NCBI RefSeq assembly: GCF_047718555.1
Contig: NZ_JBDNRK010000012.1
Span: 34,442-98,441, forward strand
DNA length: 64,000 bases
Reading direction: 5' to 3'
From: Clostridium_I sp047718555
GTDB taxonomy: Bacteria; Bacillota; Clostridia; Clostridiales; Clostridiaceae
Shown piece after piece: positions 35,207-44,378 of the stretch. A model generated the notes under the pieces. That model did no database searches, had not been told where the DNA came from, and was given only the letters and a program-made list of their open reading frames with translations. The position numbers were made by a program, and so were the translations under genes. Every line of letters starts with the position of its first letter. Position 1 is the first letter of the stretch.

Positions 35207-38200
35207 TTATCTCCACAAATTATCACTTAAGCCGTAATTTAAATCCAGGTTAAGATTAATTACATGAACAGTTCCCTGACCGTTAATTATAGCCATTTTT
35301 CTGGACAGAATATCACTGGAATTAGTAGTTGAAGTACTTGCTACGGCATTTGCAATAACACTGAGAAGGTCTTTTTCACTCATATTAGGATTTGTAACAT
35401 AAGTACTAGCTATAATCTCCTGAGCAGCTGTGGATATACCGCCATCTTGGTTGACAATATCAAAGGCAAGAGCAAAGCCTCTTACGGTATTTAACTTGTA
35501 TTTATCACATATAAGCATTGCCTGATGTACTGTATACACCTGTGCATCTTTTTCAATACCTATGAAATCCTGATTATTAGTTAAATTTACAAGCTGTGAA
35601 TGCCAGGAGCTCGTAATATTATTTGAGGAATCATTAATGCTCTTAGCCCAGTTAAGTTGATTAGCCTGAGTGTCTTGCAGCATTTTGTGGATGGAATCAT
35701 AATTAGTACCAAAAATACTTTTCATTTCACTGTTGTATTGACTATCCATTCTGTTAAGAAGAGGCTGAAGAGTACCCTGACCTATGCACCACTGAAGATA
35801 TCCAAGAGATAAACCTTCACCGTCAAAATTTCCTTCAATCTGATTAGAAGCCCCAACTTCAAATTGCTTGGTTATATTTGCAGCAATATTAACTACATTA
35901 TCTGGAGGAGAAGTATAGTGTTGTATATAGGCATCAGATACATAGGCAGTAGCATTATTATAAGTAATTTTATCCCATGTAATATTATCAGCACTATCAG
36001 TTACTCTGTCTAAGATGTTAATGTTTTGATAGTCATATAGAGTTCCTACAATGTTGTTTGCATCTAGGGTTGGGGCTGATCTTACATTAAGATAAGCATT
36101 ATTTACATAGCCTTTTTCATTATTAACAGTAACAGTACAATTTGCAGTTTTGCTTCCATCTGCAGTTGTTGCTGTAATTGCAGCAGTTCCTGCAGCTACA
36201 GCAGTTACCTTTCCTGTAGAGTCTACTGTTGCAACAGAGCTATTGGAAGATGCCCATGTGACAGCTTTATTTGTGGCATTTGATGGTGCTGCAGTGGCTG
36301 TAAGGGTATCTGTATCACCCACTGTTAAATTATCTGTAGTTTTATTTAAGCTTACTGATGTTACAGGAATCAGTAATGGATTATTCACTTTTATTGTTCT
36401 GCTTGATGATACTGTCTGTCCACTGTTTCCCGTGCTGGTTACAGTTATGGTATGAGTACCGGTTCCTAATTTGGTAAGATCTAAAGTATAATTATAACCG
36501 CTATTTTTATTATTGTAATCTGGATAAGCGTTGTATACATCTTGCCTTGGAACTCCAGGAGTTATGTTTACAGCTGGCTGAGTATCTACAACTATAGATA
36601 CCTGTTTTACGCCTGTAATGTCTAGTGCCCAACCTCCTATATTAACACTCTTTTGATTGTCAAAGCTTTGATTTACCTGAGGAGAATCTATAGTTAGCAG
36701 GCTATCTGGTCTTGTAATAGTAATGCTGCTAGCTTGTACAGAACCATCATTGCCTACTGCCTGCACAGTTATTGTGTGTTTTCCGCCTCCAATAGTGGAA
36801 GTATCTAGAGTATAGTGATATCCGCTTTTAGTGTCATTATACTGAGGGAACACTTTAGCCACATCTGGTCTTCCATCTCCTATAGCTGCTGTACCTATCT
36901 GCTTACTATCAACCAATATATTAACCTGCTTAACTCCAGAAGGATTCAATGCCCAACCGCCTATATTAGTACTGTTTCCTTTAAACAGCAAACCATTTTG
37001 AGGAAAATCTATGTCAGTCATAGCAGCTGGTCTGTATATTGTAACATTTTGAGAAGAAGTAGTGCCGTCATTTCCAGTGGCTTTTACTGTTATTTTATGG
37101 TTTCCAGCAGTTAATTTACCTGTATCAAGAGTATAGTTGAATCCACTATTGTTTTGGCTATAGTCTGGAAACACTTTAGCTACATCTGGTCTTGCTGTAC
37201 CTATATCTGCAGTGCCCACTTTATTATCATCAACAGATATCTCTACCTGTTTTAAGCCTGAAACGTTTAGTGCCCATCCGTTTATTGGCAGAGAATTTAG
37301 AGCGTTGGCACCATTTTTTATAGTATCCAGGCACATGATAGGTAGTGGTTTATTAAAATCTATGGTTGAATTGTTTTGCTCCACAGTTCCATCGTTACCA
37401 ACTGCTTGTACAGTTATGGTATGTTTGCCACCTTCAATAGCAGAAGTATTTAAAGTATAATGGTATCCGCTTGTGCTGTTTTGATATTGAGGGAAAACCT
37501 TAGCTACGTCAGATCTTGAGTCTCCAAGGGATGCTGTACCTGCAGGTGTACCATCCACTAGAATATTAACTTGTTTTACTCCAGAAGGATTCAGTGCCCA
37601 GCCAGCTACATCCACATTGGCGGCGCTTCCACTAATTGAACCTTTTGGAGTGTCTATAGTTGTAATATTTGAAGGCCTGTTTATTGTGAAATTTTGTATG
37701 GCAGAGCTTCCATCATTACCGTTAGACTGTACAGTTATGGTATGCGCTTTATGAGATAATTTACTTGTATCTAAAGTATAAGTAAAACCACTTGTTCCAT
37801 CATTATAGCCTGGAAAGACCTTAGCTACATCCGGTCTTGCTGTGCCCAAAACTGCATTTCCCACTTTAGTGCCGTCTACAAGTATGTCTACACTGGACAC
37901 TTTAGAGGCATTTAAGGACCAGCCTGCTATGGTAGCTTGATTTAAGGCAGCATCTCCACTGTGAGGAACATCCACACATATTAAAGGTGCAGGCTTATTT
38001 ACATTTATTTTTACTGAATTTAAATTTGTTGTGCCATCATTACCTATAGCTTGTACAGATAAAGTATGGGATCCTGCTCCAATGGAATTGAAATCTATAG
38101 TGTAGGAATAGCCGCTGTTAGCTTGTCCATATGCAGAAAATATTTTTTCCACATCTGGTCTTGCTTTACCTATATTTGCATTACCTTTAAATTGTCCATC

Positions 38201-38440
38201 TACAAGTATTTCAACCTGCTTCACACCAGATTTATTTAATGCCCAACCAGCTACAAATATAGAATTACTGTTATTACTGTTGGCTTTTGGGAAGTCTATA
38301 TCTGTTATTGGTGATAGATTTTCATTGATAGTTGCAGCGTAAACGCTGTTTGTTGTTCCTAATAAATAATCTTTTGACAAAAATAATGTACTTCCAATAC
38401 TGAAAGCCAAAATTATTGCACATATTTTTTTCCTGTTCAT
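35207..38440 (-). CDS. Secreted wall protein: six Ig-like modules, Big_2, SH3b and a lysozyme-like domain
   Basis: This 1,077-residue protein has a signal peptide (about residues 1-35, ending VYA-AT) and six tandem modules of about 92 residues. Each reads GWALNxSGVKQVxILVDG, RPDVAKVFP, SGYxYTLDT and HTITVQAVGNDG. One Big_2 domain (about 650-730), a bacterial SH3 domain (YVNNAYLNVRSAPTLDANNIV) and a C-terminal helical domain of about 215 residues follow. The last contains QIEGNFDGEGLSLGYLQWCIGQGTLQPLL, which resembles the active-site neighbourhood of lysozyme/chitosanase-like or peptidoglycan-hydrolase domains. The Ig-like modules are the same type as in the sedolisin at 44379. ATG 38440 is set by GGGGG. 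The wall-hydrolase role is inference from the terminal domain and SH3. Confidence 0.75.
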   Translation of the reverse strand: MNRKKICAIILAFSIGSTLFLSKDYLLGTTNSVYAATINENLSPITDIDFPKANSNNSNSIFVAGWALNKSGVKQVEILVDGQFKGNANIGKARPDVEKIFSAYGQANSGYSYTIDFNSIGAGSHTLSVQAIGNDGTTNLNSVKINVNKPAPLICVDVPHSGDAALNQATIAGWSLNASKVSSVDILVDGTKVGNAVLGTARPDVAKVFPGYNDGTSGFTYTLDTSKLSHKAHTITVQSNGNDGSSAIQNFTINRPSNITTIDTPKGSISGSAANVDVAGWALNPSGVKQVNILVDGTPAGTASLGDSRSDVAKVFPQYQNSTSGYHYTLNTSAIEGGKHTITVQAVGNDGTVEQNNSTIDFNKPLPIMCLDTIKNGANALNSLPINGWALNVSGLKQVEISVDDNKVGTADIGTARPDVAKVFPDYSQNNSGFNYTLDTGKLTAGNHKITVKATGNDGTTSSQNVTIYRPAAMTDIDFPQNGLLFKGNSTNIGGWALNPSGVKQVNILVDSKQIGTAAIGDGRPDVAKVFPQYNDTKSGYHYTLDTSTIGGGKHTITVQAVGNDGSVQASSITITRPDSLLTIDSPQVNQSFDNQKSVNIGGWALDITGVKQVSIVVDTQPAVNITPGVPRQDVYNAYPDYNNKNSGYNYTLDLTKLGTGTHTITVTSTGNSGQTVSSSRTIKVNNPLLIPVTSVSLNKTTDNLTVGDTDTLTATAAPSNATNKAVTWASSNSSVATVDSTGKVTAVAAGTAAITATTADGSKTANCTVTVNNEKGYVNNAYLNVRSAPTLDANNIVGTLYDYQNINILDRVTDSADNITWDKITYNNATAYVSDAYIQHYTSPPDNVVNIAANITKQFEVGASNQIEGNFDGEGLSLGYLQWCIGQGTLQPLLNRMDSQYNSEMKSIFGTNYDSIHKMLQDTQANQLNWAKSINDSSNNITSSWHSQLVNLTNNQDFIGIEKDAQVYTVHQAMLICDKYKLNTVRGFALAFDIVNQDGGISTAAQEIIASTYVTNPNMSEKDLLSVIANAVASTSTTNSSDILSRKMAIINGQGTVHVINLNLDLNYGLSDNLWR

Positions 38441-38466
38441 ATTATCCCCCTTACATAAAGTATTAA

Positions 38467-38495
38467 AATGACATTGAAATGCTTTTAATGTCATT
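38467..38495 (-). promoter_or_regulatory. Inverted repeat in the wall-protein leader
   Basis: AATGACATT (38467-38475) and AATGTCATT (38487-38495) form a perfect 9-bp inverted repeat 27-55 bases upstream of the ATG. It could be an operator or a leader hairpin. There is no known regulator match. Confidence 0.4.
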
Positions 38496-38672
38496 TATAT
38501 GTATATATTATCACAAATTTTTATAGGGTTTGTTACAGAAAGATAAACTTTTTTATGAATCTATGAATATCCCGGGGATGTAAATTTTCGAAATTATCTA
38601 TGGAATTACACTGAAGGGGTCATAGTAATTTTAGTCTTGATTTTATTATAAATAAATTATATAATGATATAG

Positions 38673-38707
38673 AAAACCAATGAGTTTTTATAAAACCAAA
38701 TGGTTTT
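38673..38707 (+). promoter_or_regulatory. Twin palindromic operator of the TetR gene
   Basis: AAAACCAAATGGTTTT (38692-38707) is a perfect 16-bp palindrome. The preceding AAAACCAATGAGTTTTT (38673-38689) is an imperfect copy 19 bases upstream. A TATAAT lies at about 38659-38664, so the pair covers the probable transcription start: a typical TetR autoregulatory operator. Confidence 0.65.
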
Positions 38708-38724
38708 AAGAGGTGAAAATATAT

Positions 38725-39594
38725 ATGGAAAAACGTACAAAGATTCTTTTAGAGGCAAAAAAACTTTTTTCAGAACATGGATATAATAATGTATCAATGC
38801 AGTGTATAGCTGAAACTTGTACTATGTCGAAAGCTTCCATTTATAAATTCTTTGAATCCAAAAATGAATTGTTGAGAAAGCTGCTTGAATACAATCTTCG
38901 GCAGATGATACATGAGTCTTCAATTATTGATTCTAAAGCAGATATGAGTGATGAAGAAAAGTTTAAAGCAAAGATTTATTATGAAATTGAATCCTATATA
39001 GAAAACAAAGAGCTTTCTAAAATGCTTATTTTTACATCATCCTCTGTTGATTGTACAGAGATAAAAAAGCATATAGAATTTGTAAGATATACAATTATGA
39101 ACTGGAATAAAAATAATTTACTTCAATACTATGGAGAGGATGTTCTAAATATTGTATGGGATTTAACCTTTATACTTATTGGAAGTGTAAATATGCTTAC
39201 ACAAATCATGATAGATAATAAATCAATAGTAACTACGGAGCAAATTGTTCAGGAGATAAAGAAAAATTTAGATGTACTGGTTAAGGATAAACAAAGCAGA
39301 CCTGCTCTATTTGATGAAGAGAAGATGAATAACAAATTTAATTACGAGAAAAATGAAGATATCTTTGAACAGGATATAATTGAAAAATATTTATCAGATA
39401 TTGAAGATAAATTAAATAATCTTCCAGACCGTGATACAAGAAAAAAGGAAGCATTAGCTGCTTTAAAGCATCTTAGTAAGGAACTTTCCAAAGAAACAAA
39501 GGCAATTTATTTAGTAGATTCTCTACTAGGCTATCTAAATGAAATTGATAACCTTAAGCCAATAATCAGTAAACTGAAAACATTAGGCATATGA
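38725..39594 (+). CDS. TetR/AcrR-family regulator of the adjacent MFS exporter
   Basis: The N-terminal HTH (RTKILLEAKKLFSEHGYNNVSMQCIAETCTMSKASIYKFFESKNELL) is the TetR signature. The ligand domain and an unusually long C-terminal extension (about residues 190-289, mostly helical and charged) bring it to 289 residues; most TetR proteins have 190-220. ATG 38725 follows AAGAGGTG at good spacing. A double palindrome overlaps its promoter, and the 14-segment exporter follows 65 bases later. The last residues (LGI) and the stop codon lie within a 52-bp MITE derivative, so the C-terminus may have been altered by it. It probably represses itself and the exporter until a toxic compound binds. Confidence 0.85.
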   Translation: MEKRTKILLEAKKLFSEHGYNNVSMQCIAETCTMSKASIYKFFESKNELLRKLLEYNLRQMIHESSIIDSKADMSDEEKFKAKIYYEIESYIENKELSKMLIFTSSSVDCTEIKKHIEFVRYTIMNWNKNNLLQYYGEDVLNIVWDLTFILIGSVNMLTQIMIDNKSIVTTEQIVQEIKKNLDVLVKDKQSRPALFDEEKMNNKFNYEKNEDIFEQDIIEKYLSDIEDKLNNLPDRDTRKKEALAALKHLSKELSKETKAIYLVDSLLGYLNEIDNLKPIISKLKTLGI

Positions 39595-39636
39595 AAATAA
39601 GCTAGCATAATGACTAGTCATTTGTTTGAATGTGCC
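39585..39636. repeat. 52-bp MITE deletion derivative
   Basis: AGGCATATGAAAATAAGCTAGCATAATGACTAGTCATTTGTTTGAATGTGCC, shown here only by its ends AGGCATATGAAAATAA and TTTGTTTGAATGTGCC, fuses the left end to the right arm of the 51561-51720 element and lacks the interior. Confidence 0.65.
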
Positions 39637-39659
39637 ATATTTAAAAGGGGAGATTTTCA

Positions 39660-41090
39660 ATGAATAATACAACATCATTAAAGCCAAGCAATCGTACTGC
39701 AATTGTCCTTGTATTTATTATTGGTGCCTTTGTGACAATTTTAAATCAGACTTTGCTTGTTACAGCTTTACCTCATATTATGAGAAGTTTTAATATCACA
39801 GCAGATAAAGCTCAATGGCTTACAACAGCTTTTATGCTTGTAAATGGAATATTTATTCCAATAACGGCTTTTCTAATTGAAAGATATTCAACACGTGCTT
39901 TATTCGTATTTTCAATGGGTATTTTTAGTGTTGGTACTTTAATAGCAGCAGTGTCACCTAATTTTACAACTTTATTAATTGCCCGTATTCTGCAGGCTGT
40001 AGGTGCTGGTGCCATGATGCCCCTTATGCAGACTGTATTCATTATTATTTTTCCAAAGGAAAAACGTGGTGCAGCTATGGGAATGGTGGGTCTTGTAATT
40101 TCATTTGCACCAGCTATAGGGCCCACTCTAAGCGGATGGATTATAGACAGTTTTTCATGGAATTATTTATTCTATATCATTTTACCTATTGCAGTAATTG
40201 ATTTGATTGTATCTTTATTTATACTTAAAAATGTAACTGAGCAAAGGGAAAGTAAATTAGATATTCTGTCAGTTATTCTCTCTGTTTTGGGATTTGGGGG
40301 AATACTATACGGATTCAGCACTGCCGGTGCAGATGGATGGTCAGATAAATGGGTAATTACAACACTTGCTGTTGGTATAATTAGTCTATTATCATTTGTG
40401 TGGAGACAACTAAAAATAAAATCTCCTATACTGGAGTTTAAAGTGTTAAAAAATGGAATCTTTACGTTAACGACTGTACTTGGTACTATTGCATTTTCAA
40501 TGATGATGGCAATAGAAACCATATTACCTATATACACACAGAATATGCGTGGTATATCTGCTTTTCATTCAGGATTGATGCTGCTTCCAGGTGCTGTTGT
40601 GATGGCAATTATGTCTCCGGTAGCAGGTATGATTTTTGATAAAATAGGAAGTAAATTATTGGCTTTTGTGGGGCTAGGACTGTTAACTATAACAACTTTT
40701 GTTTTCTCTTCACTGAATCTAAATACATCAGTTGCATTTATTGTAATTGTGTATGCAGTACGTATGGCATCGGTAGCATTGATATTAATGCCTTTGACAA
40801 CTGCTGGCCTCAATGCTCTTCCAAATAGACTAATAGCTCATGGTACTGCCATGAACAATACCTTCCGTCAAGTTGGTGCTTCCATGGGAACAGCAGTATT
40901 GATATCTATAATGAGTAACTGGGGCAAGAATGGTAAATATGCAAATCCTCTTGATGCTCAGGTAGCGGGAATGCATACATCATTCATTATAGCCGCTGTC
41001 ATATCCCTTATTGCAGTGTTGATGGTCTTCTTATTAAAGAGTGATAAAAAGACAATTGAAGATGAAGAAATGCTTGAAGAAGCAAATTAA
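39660..41090 (+). CDS. MFS drug exporter, DHA2/EmrB-QacA type (14 membrane segments)
   Basis: This 476-residue, highly hydrophobic protein has the DHA2 motifs: LNQTLLVTALPHIMRSF (motif D1), WLTTAFMLVNGIFIPITAFL, RILQAVGAGAMMPLMQTVFIIIFP and GMVGLVISFAPAIGPTLSGWIID (antiporter motif C). The segment count fits 14. It should export cationic or lipophilic toxicants with proton antiport; the substrate is not predictable. AAAGGGGAG lies before the ATG. The TetR gene upstream and the palindromic operator suggest inducible expression. Confidence 0.88.
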   Translation: MNNTTSLKPSNRTAIVLVFIIGAFVTILNQTLLVTALPHIMRSFNITADKAQWLTTAFMLVNGIFIPITAFLIERYSTRALFVFSMGIFSVGTLIAAVSPNFTTLLIARILQAVGAGAMMPLMQTVFIIIFPKEKRGAAMGMVGLVISFAPAIGPTLSGWIIDSFSWNYLFYIILPIAVIDLIVSLFILKNVTEQRESKLDILSVILSVLGFGGILYGFSTAGADGWSDKWVITTLAVGIISLLSFVWRQLKIKSPILEFKVLKNGIFTLTTVLGTIAFSMMMAIETILPIYTQNMRGISAFHSGLMLLPGAVVMAIMSPVAGMIFDKIGSKLLAFVGLGLLTITTFVFSSLNLNTSVAFIVIVYAVRMASVALILMPLTTAGLNALPNRLIAHGTAMNNTFRQVGASMGTAVLISIMSNWGKNGKYANPLDAQVAGMHTSFIIAAVISLIAVLMVFLLKSDKKTIEDEEMLEEAN

Positions 41091-41154
41091 AATACCTCTG
41101 AAATGTAAGTTTTTCCAGAGGTAATGTATAGTTTAATAAAATTGCAGCAACAAG

Positions 41155-41195
41155 AATAACGCCTATAGTAAAAACTACCGGCGTTATTTGTTTTT
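41155..41195 (+). terminator. Terminator of the TetR-MFS operon
   Basis: AATAACGCC (41155-41163) pairs with GGCGTTATT (41180-41188) and is followed by T-rich sequence. Confidence 0.8.
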
Positions 41196-41231
41196 GGGAA
41201 AATTTGCACCCCTGGGGTGTAAATTCTGGAA
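41196..41231. repeat. CACC/GGTG palindrome (family member 2)
   Basis: GGAAAATTTGCACC then GGGGTGTAAATTCTGG form the same hairpin type as 33656-33690, directly after the operon terminator and between convergent genes. Confidence 0.65.
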
Positions 41232-41262
41232 ATTGTGGCTGAAATTTTATCACAGTGATGAT

Positions 41263-41655
41263 TTAGCATAAGATGGAACGATTGGTATTGCTTGCAAAAG
41301 GCTCCCAAGCTTGCAGATAAATATATCCATCGCTTTGTTTATTTATAAGCTCCAGAGACTCAACGGGAACTGTGTCTACAAAATTAACTAAGTTATCTGT
41401 ATTTATATTGTGATTTGTAAGGTGGTCTCTACCTACAACGAATTTAACACCTTTATTGCTTAAAGTCTTCATGAATTTGATATTTGTATCTGAATTTTTG
41501 TTGGTATTGTAAAATTCAAATGCCTCTGATGTAGCTAGAACTTCAATCTTAAATTTTTTATTATTTAAGGCATCTACTAAAATATTAACATCTTTTAATA
41601 ATAAATTCCATTTGTCAAGTTCGTTAATATGAAATATAATTTTATGTTCCTGCAT
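41263..41655 (-). CDS. DsrE-family protein
   Basis: This 130-residue cytoplasmic protein has the DsrE/DsrF-like alpha/beta layout: KIIFHINELDKWNLLLKDVNILVDAL, IEVLATSEAFEFYN, LSNKGVKFVVGRDHL and VDTVPVESLELINKQSDGYIYLQ. Small stand-alone members (COG1416 type) are widespread and poorly understood. Sulfur-trafficking relatives use a conserved cysteine, but here the only cysteine is the final residue, so sulfurtransfer is doubtful. ATG 41655 has AAAGGGG nine bases upstream; the in-frame ATG 33 bases earlier lacks a site. It is monocistronic. Confidence 0.6.
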   Translation of the reverse strand: MQEHKIIFHINELDKWNLLLKDVNILVDALNNKKFKIEVLATSEAFEFYNTNKNSDTNIKFMKTLSNKGVKFVVGRDHLTNHNINTDNLVNFVDTVPVESLELINKQSDGYIYLQAWEPFASNTNRSILC

Positions 41656-41842
41656 GATAAATTTCCCCTTTATAGTTTTCATATTCATTATTAAAATAAG
41701 TAATAAAATGATAATGTAGTTATATAATATTTATGAAATTATAAGCATTATACCACATTATTTTATCAATTTCATTATAAATATAAAATATATTATGAAT
41801 TTATTTGTTTATATTATCTATGTTAATATCATTTCTTTACAA

Positions 41843-41854
41843 GAACGTATGTTC
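41843..41854 (+). promoter_or_regulatory. LexA (SOS) box
   Basis: GAACGTATGTTC fits the Gram-positive LexA core GAACRNRYGTTY exactly and lies 41 bases upstream of the radical-SAM start. It is the only such site I noticed in the window. Confidence 0.8.
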
Positions 41855-41895
41855 TGTGATATTATGGGAATAATAATAGGAAGGAGACGATTTAG

Positions 41896-43182
41896 GTGGA
41901 TATTTTTGATAAGCTGAAAATTCTCACTGATGCAGCAAAATATGATGTGGCATGTACTTCCAGTGGGGTAAATAAAAAGGCTGCAGCTGGAGGTATGGGA
42001 AATTCTACAGCCTGTGGCATATGCCACAGCTTCGCAGCGGATGGACGATGTATTTCCCTTTTAAAGGTATTGATGAGTAATGCCTGCGCCTATGACTGCA
42101 AATATTGTGTGAACCGCCGCTCAAATTCCACCCCAAGGGCTTCATTTACACCACGGGAACTGGCAGATCTTACTATGAATTTTTATCGTCGTAATTACAT
42201 TGAAGGCCTTTTTATTAGTTCTGGTGTACTTAAAAATCCCAATTACACCTGTGAAAGAATGATTGAAACTCTGCGTATATTGAGAGAAGAGTACAGATTT
42301 TTCGGATATATTCATGCAAAGGCCATTCCGGGGGCGGACAAGGATTTAATTAGAGTTCTTGGGATGCTGGCAGACAGAATGAGCGTTAATATAGAGCTAC
42401 CATCACAAAATAGCTTGAAGCTTTTGGCTCCGGACAAGTCAAAGCATTCCATTTTAGCGCCTATGGGACATATTCAAAGTTTAATACATGAAAACTCTAC
42501 GGATTTGATAAAATATCGGCATGTACCCAAATTTGCTCCTGCTGGTCAGAGCACACAGATGATTGTAGGTGCTACACCAGAAACGGATTTTCAAATTTTA
42601 AATTTAACAGAAGGTCTTTATAAAAAATATAAGCTTAAACGTGTTTTCTTTTCTGCGTACATACCAGTTGCGGAGAATTCTGTGCTGCCAGAGGTAAGCA
42701 CTAAGCCTCCGCTTTTGAGGGAGCACAGACTTTATCAGGCTGACTGGCTCCTCAGGTTTTATGGCTTTAAGGCTAATGAGATTTTGGATAAGGATCACCA
42801 GAGTTTTAATCCCTATATAGATCCAAAATGTAACTGGGCAATAAACCATATGGATATATTCCCTATGGAGGTGAATCGTGCACACTATATGGATTTGATG
42901 AGAGTACCAGGTATTGGGGTAACCAGTGCTAAGCGGATTGTAACCGCTCGACGTACTTCTAGACTTGATTTTCAACATCTTAAGAAAATGGGAGTTGTAC
43001 TAAAACGAGCGCAGTATTTTATAACCTGTTCTGGTAAAATTGCTGAGGGCGTAAGAATAACGGAGGATTCAGTATTAAGGTCTTTGATGTCTGAAAAAAC
43101 ACTGGACATGTATAGACAGAATTTGAATTTTCAACAAAAGCCAGAGCAGTTATCTTTTTTTGATGAACTTATGCTAACTTAA
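41896..43182 (+). CDS. Radical SAM protein, putative DNA modification/repair family
   Basis: This 428-residue protein carries the [4Fe-4S] motif CAYDCKYC (CxxxCxxC, about residues 65-72) within LKVLMSNACAYDCKYCVNRRS. A helix-hairpin-helix-like DNA-binding segment, LMRVPGIGVTSAKRIVTARR, lies near residue 335. This arrangement fits the putative DNA modification/repair radical SAM family (TIGR03916), which commonly sits beside the TIGR03915 protein, as it does here. The biochemical reaction is not established. A near-consensus LexA box in front supports a damage-response role. GTG 41896 has AAGGAG at good spacing. The two genes are 171 bases apart and may be cotranscribed. Confidence 0.85.
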   Translation: MDIFDKLKILTDAAKYDVACTSSGVNKKAAAGGMGNSTACGICHSFAADGRCISLLKVLMSNACAYDCKYCVNRRSNSTPRASFTPRELADLTMNFYRRNYIEGLFISSGVLKNPNYTCERMIETLRILREEYRFFGYIHAKAIPGADKDLIRVLGMLADRMSVNIELPSQNSLKLLAPDKSKHSILAPMGHIQSLIHENSTDLIKYRHVPKFAPAGQSTQMIVGATPETDFQILNLTEGLYKKYKLKRVFFSAYIPVAENSVLPEVSTKPPLLREHRLYQADWLLRFYGFKANEILDKDHQSFNPYIDPKCNWAINHMDIFPMEVNRAHYMDLMRVPGIGVTSAKRIVTARRTSRLDFQHLKKMGVVLKRAQYFITCSGKIAEGVRITEDSVLRSLMSEKTLDMYRQNLNFQQKPEQLSFFDELMLT

Positions 43183-43353
43183 ATTGAGCAAATAATTAAT
43201 ATATGATTAAAGCATAAAAAGCTGTAAGCTAATTTCTGCTATACCATTTACAGTGTTACTAATGTAGAATAATTACAATAAATATTCTATTACGAATATA
43301 ATCTATTAAAAGATATATATTATTAATAAAAAAGGTGATGAATTATAGATAAA

Positions 43354-44124
43354 ATGCTTAGTAAATCAAATATCATTTATGAATATGATGGAAGCTTTGA
43401 TGGACTACTGTGCTGTGTATTTGAAAGTTATGATAAAAAAGAAATTCCCATGGATATTATTCTGTCCAGCGCAGCCCAAACTCTGCTGCTTCCCATGAAG
43501 GAAATTTCAACGGACTTGCAGAAATCTACTAGAGTCCTTAGCTCTATACCTAAAAAAATGAGCATTGCTGCTCTAGATTTTGTGCGTCATGCCTTTTTAA
43601 CTTGCCTTCCACAAAAGGAATTATACATACTTTTGTTTCTTCGTAGAGGTTACCGTTATGGAAGTAAGGTAATGGATATGCTTACTGACGATGTAGTAAA
43701 TAGACTATTTAAGGCAGTAAAACATTTGAATAACGAAAGTCATTTACTGAAGGGGTTTATTCGTTTTTCTGTTTTTAATGGTGGACTTGTGTCGGAAATA
43801 GAGCCTAAAAATTATGTGCTGCCGTTACTGGTGCAGCATTTTTGTGAGAGATATCCAGAGGAATACTTTTTAATTTATGATAAAACTCATGGTATGGCAC
43901 TAATATATCAACTCCACAAGCCTGCAATTATTCCCATTGAAGATCTTAAGATTCCAGAAGCAGATGAGGAGGAATTGCATTTTCGCAAACTGTGGAGGCT
44001 TTTTTATGACACCATTGAGGTAGAAGGACGCCATAATCCCAGATGCCGCATGACTCATATGCCAAAGCGTTACTGGAAATATATGACGGAGTTTGGTGCT
44101 GGAGAAAAGTTTCTTCCAAAGTAA
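43354..44124 (+). CDS. TIGR03915-type putative DNA repair protein (DUF4130)
   Basis: This 256-residue protein opens YEYDGSFDGLLCCVFESY, the family hallmark, and ends with LWRLFYDTIEVEGRHNPRCRMTHMPKRYWKYMTEF, the DUF4130 core with conserved R-N-P-x-C-R and MPxRYW. It is the standard partner of the preceding radical SAM protein. Its biochemical role is unknown, and DNA binding or uracil-DNA-glycosylase-like folding has been suggested for the group. The start is uncertain: ATG 43354 lies 16 bases from AAAGGTG, while in-frame ATA 43345 lies seven bases from it. No separate LexA box precedes it, so it probably depends on the upstream promoter. Confidence 0.85.
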   Translation: MLSKSNIIYEYDGSFDGLLCCVFESYDKKEIPMDIILSSAAQTLLLPMKEISTDLQKSTRVLSSIPKKMSIAALDFVRHAFLTCLPQKELYILLFLRRGYRYGSKVMDMLTDDVVNRLFKAVKHLNNESHLLKGFIRFSVFNGGLVSEIEPKNYVLPLLVQHFCERYPEEYFLIYDKTHGMALIYQLHKPAIIPIEDLKIPEADEEELHFRKLWRLFYDTIEVEGRHNPRCRMTHMPKRYWKYMTEFGAGEKFLPK

Positions 44125-44170
44125 TGAGAAACAGGTAACAATAATTTGCAGACCAGTGTGAACTCGTTTC

Positions 44171-44275
44171 AGCAAGTTGAAACATCGGTAAATCAGGTGG
44201 GGAGCCCAGCCCACCTGATTGGAAAATCCCACCTTCGCTTCGCTTAGAGGTGGAGGTCTGAACCTTTCAGTCAGG
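44171..44275 (+). repeat. IS200/IS605-end-like hairpin element (diverged copy)
   Basis: AATCAGGTGGG/CCCACCTGATT is a perfect 11-bp hairpin, followed by TCCCACCT...AGGTGGAGG and ending TCAGTCAGG, like the GTTAGTCAGG end of the other two copies. No transposase gene is present. Confidence 0.6.
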
Positions 44276-44378
44276 AAAAGATGAAATTTAATAAAATTAT
44301 AATATGAATTTTGTGATAATTTTATGTATAATATAGTTGAGATACTATCTTTTTATAAATGTAATAGGAGGTGAATAA

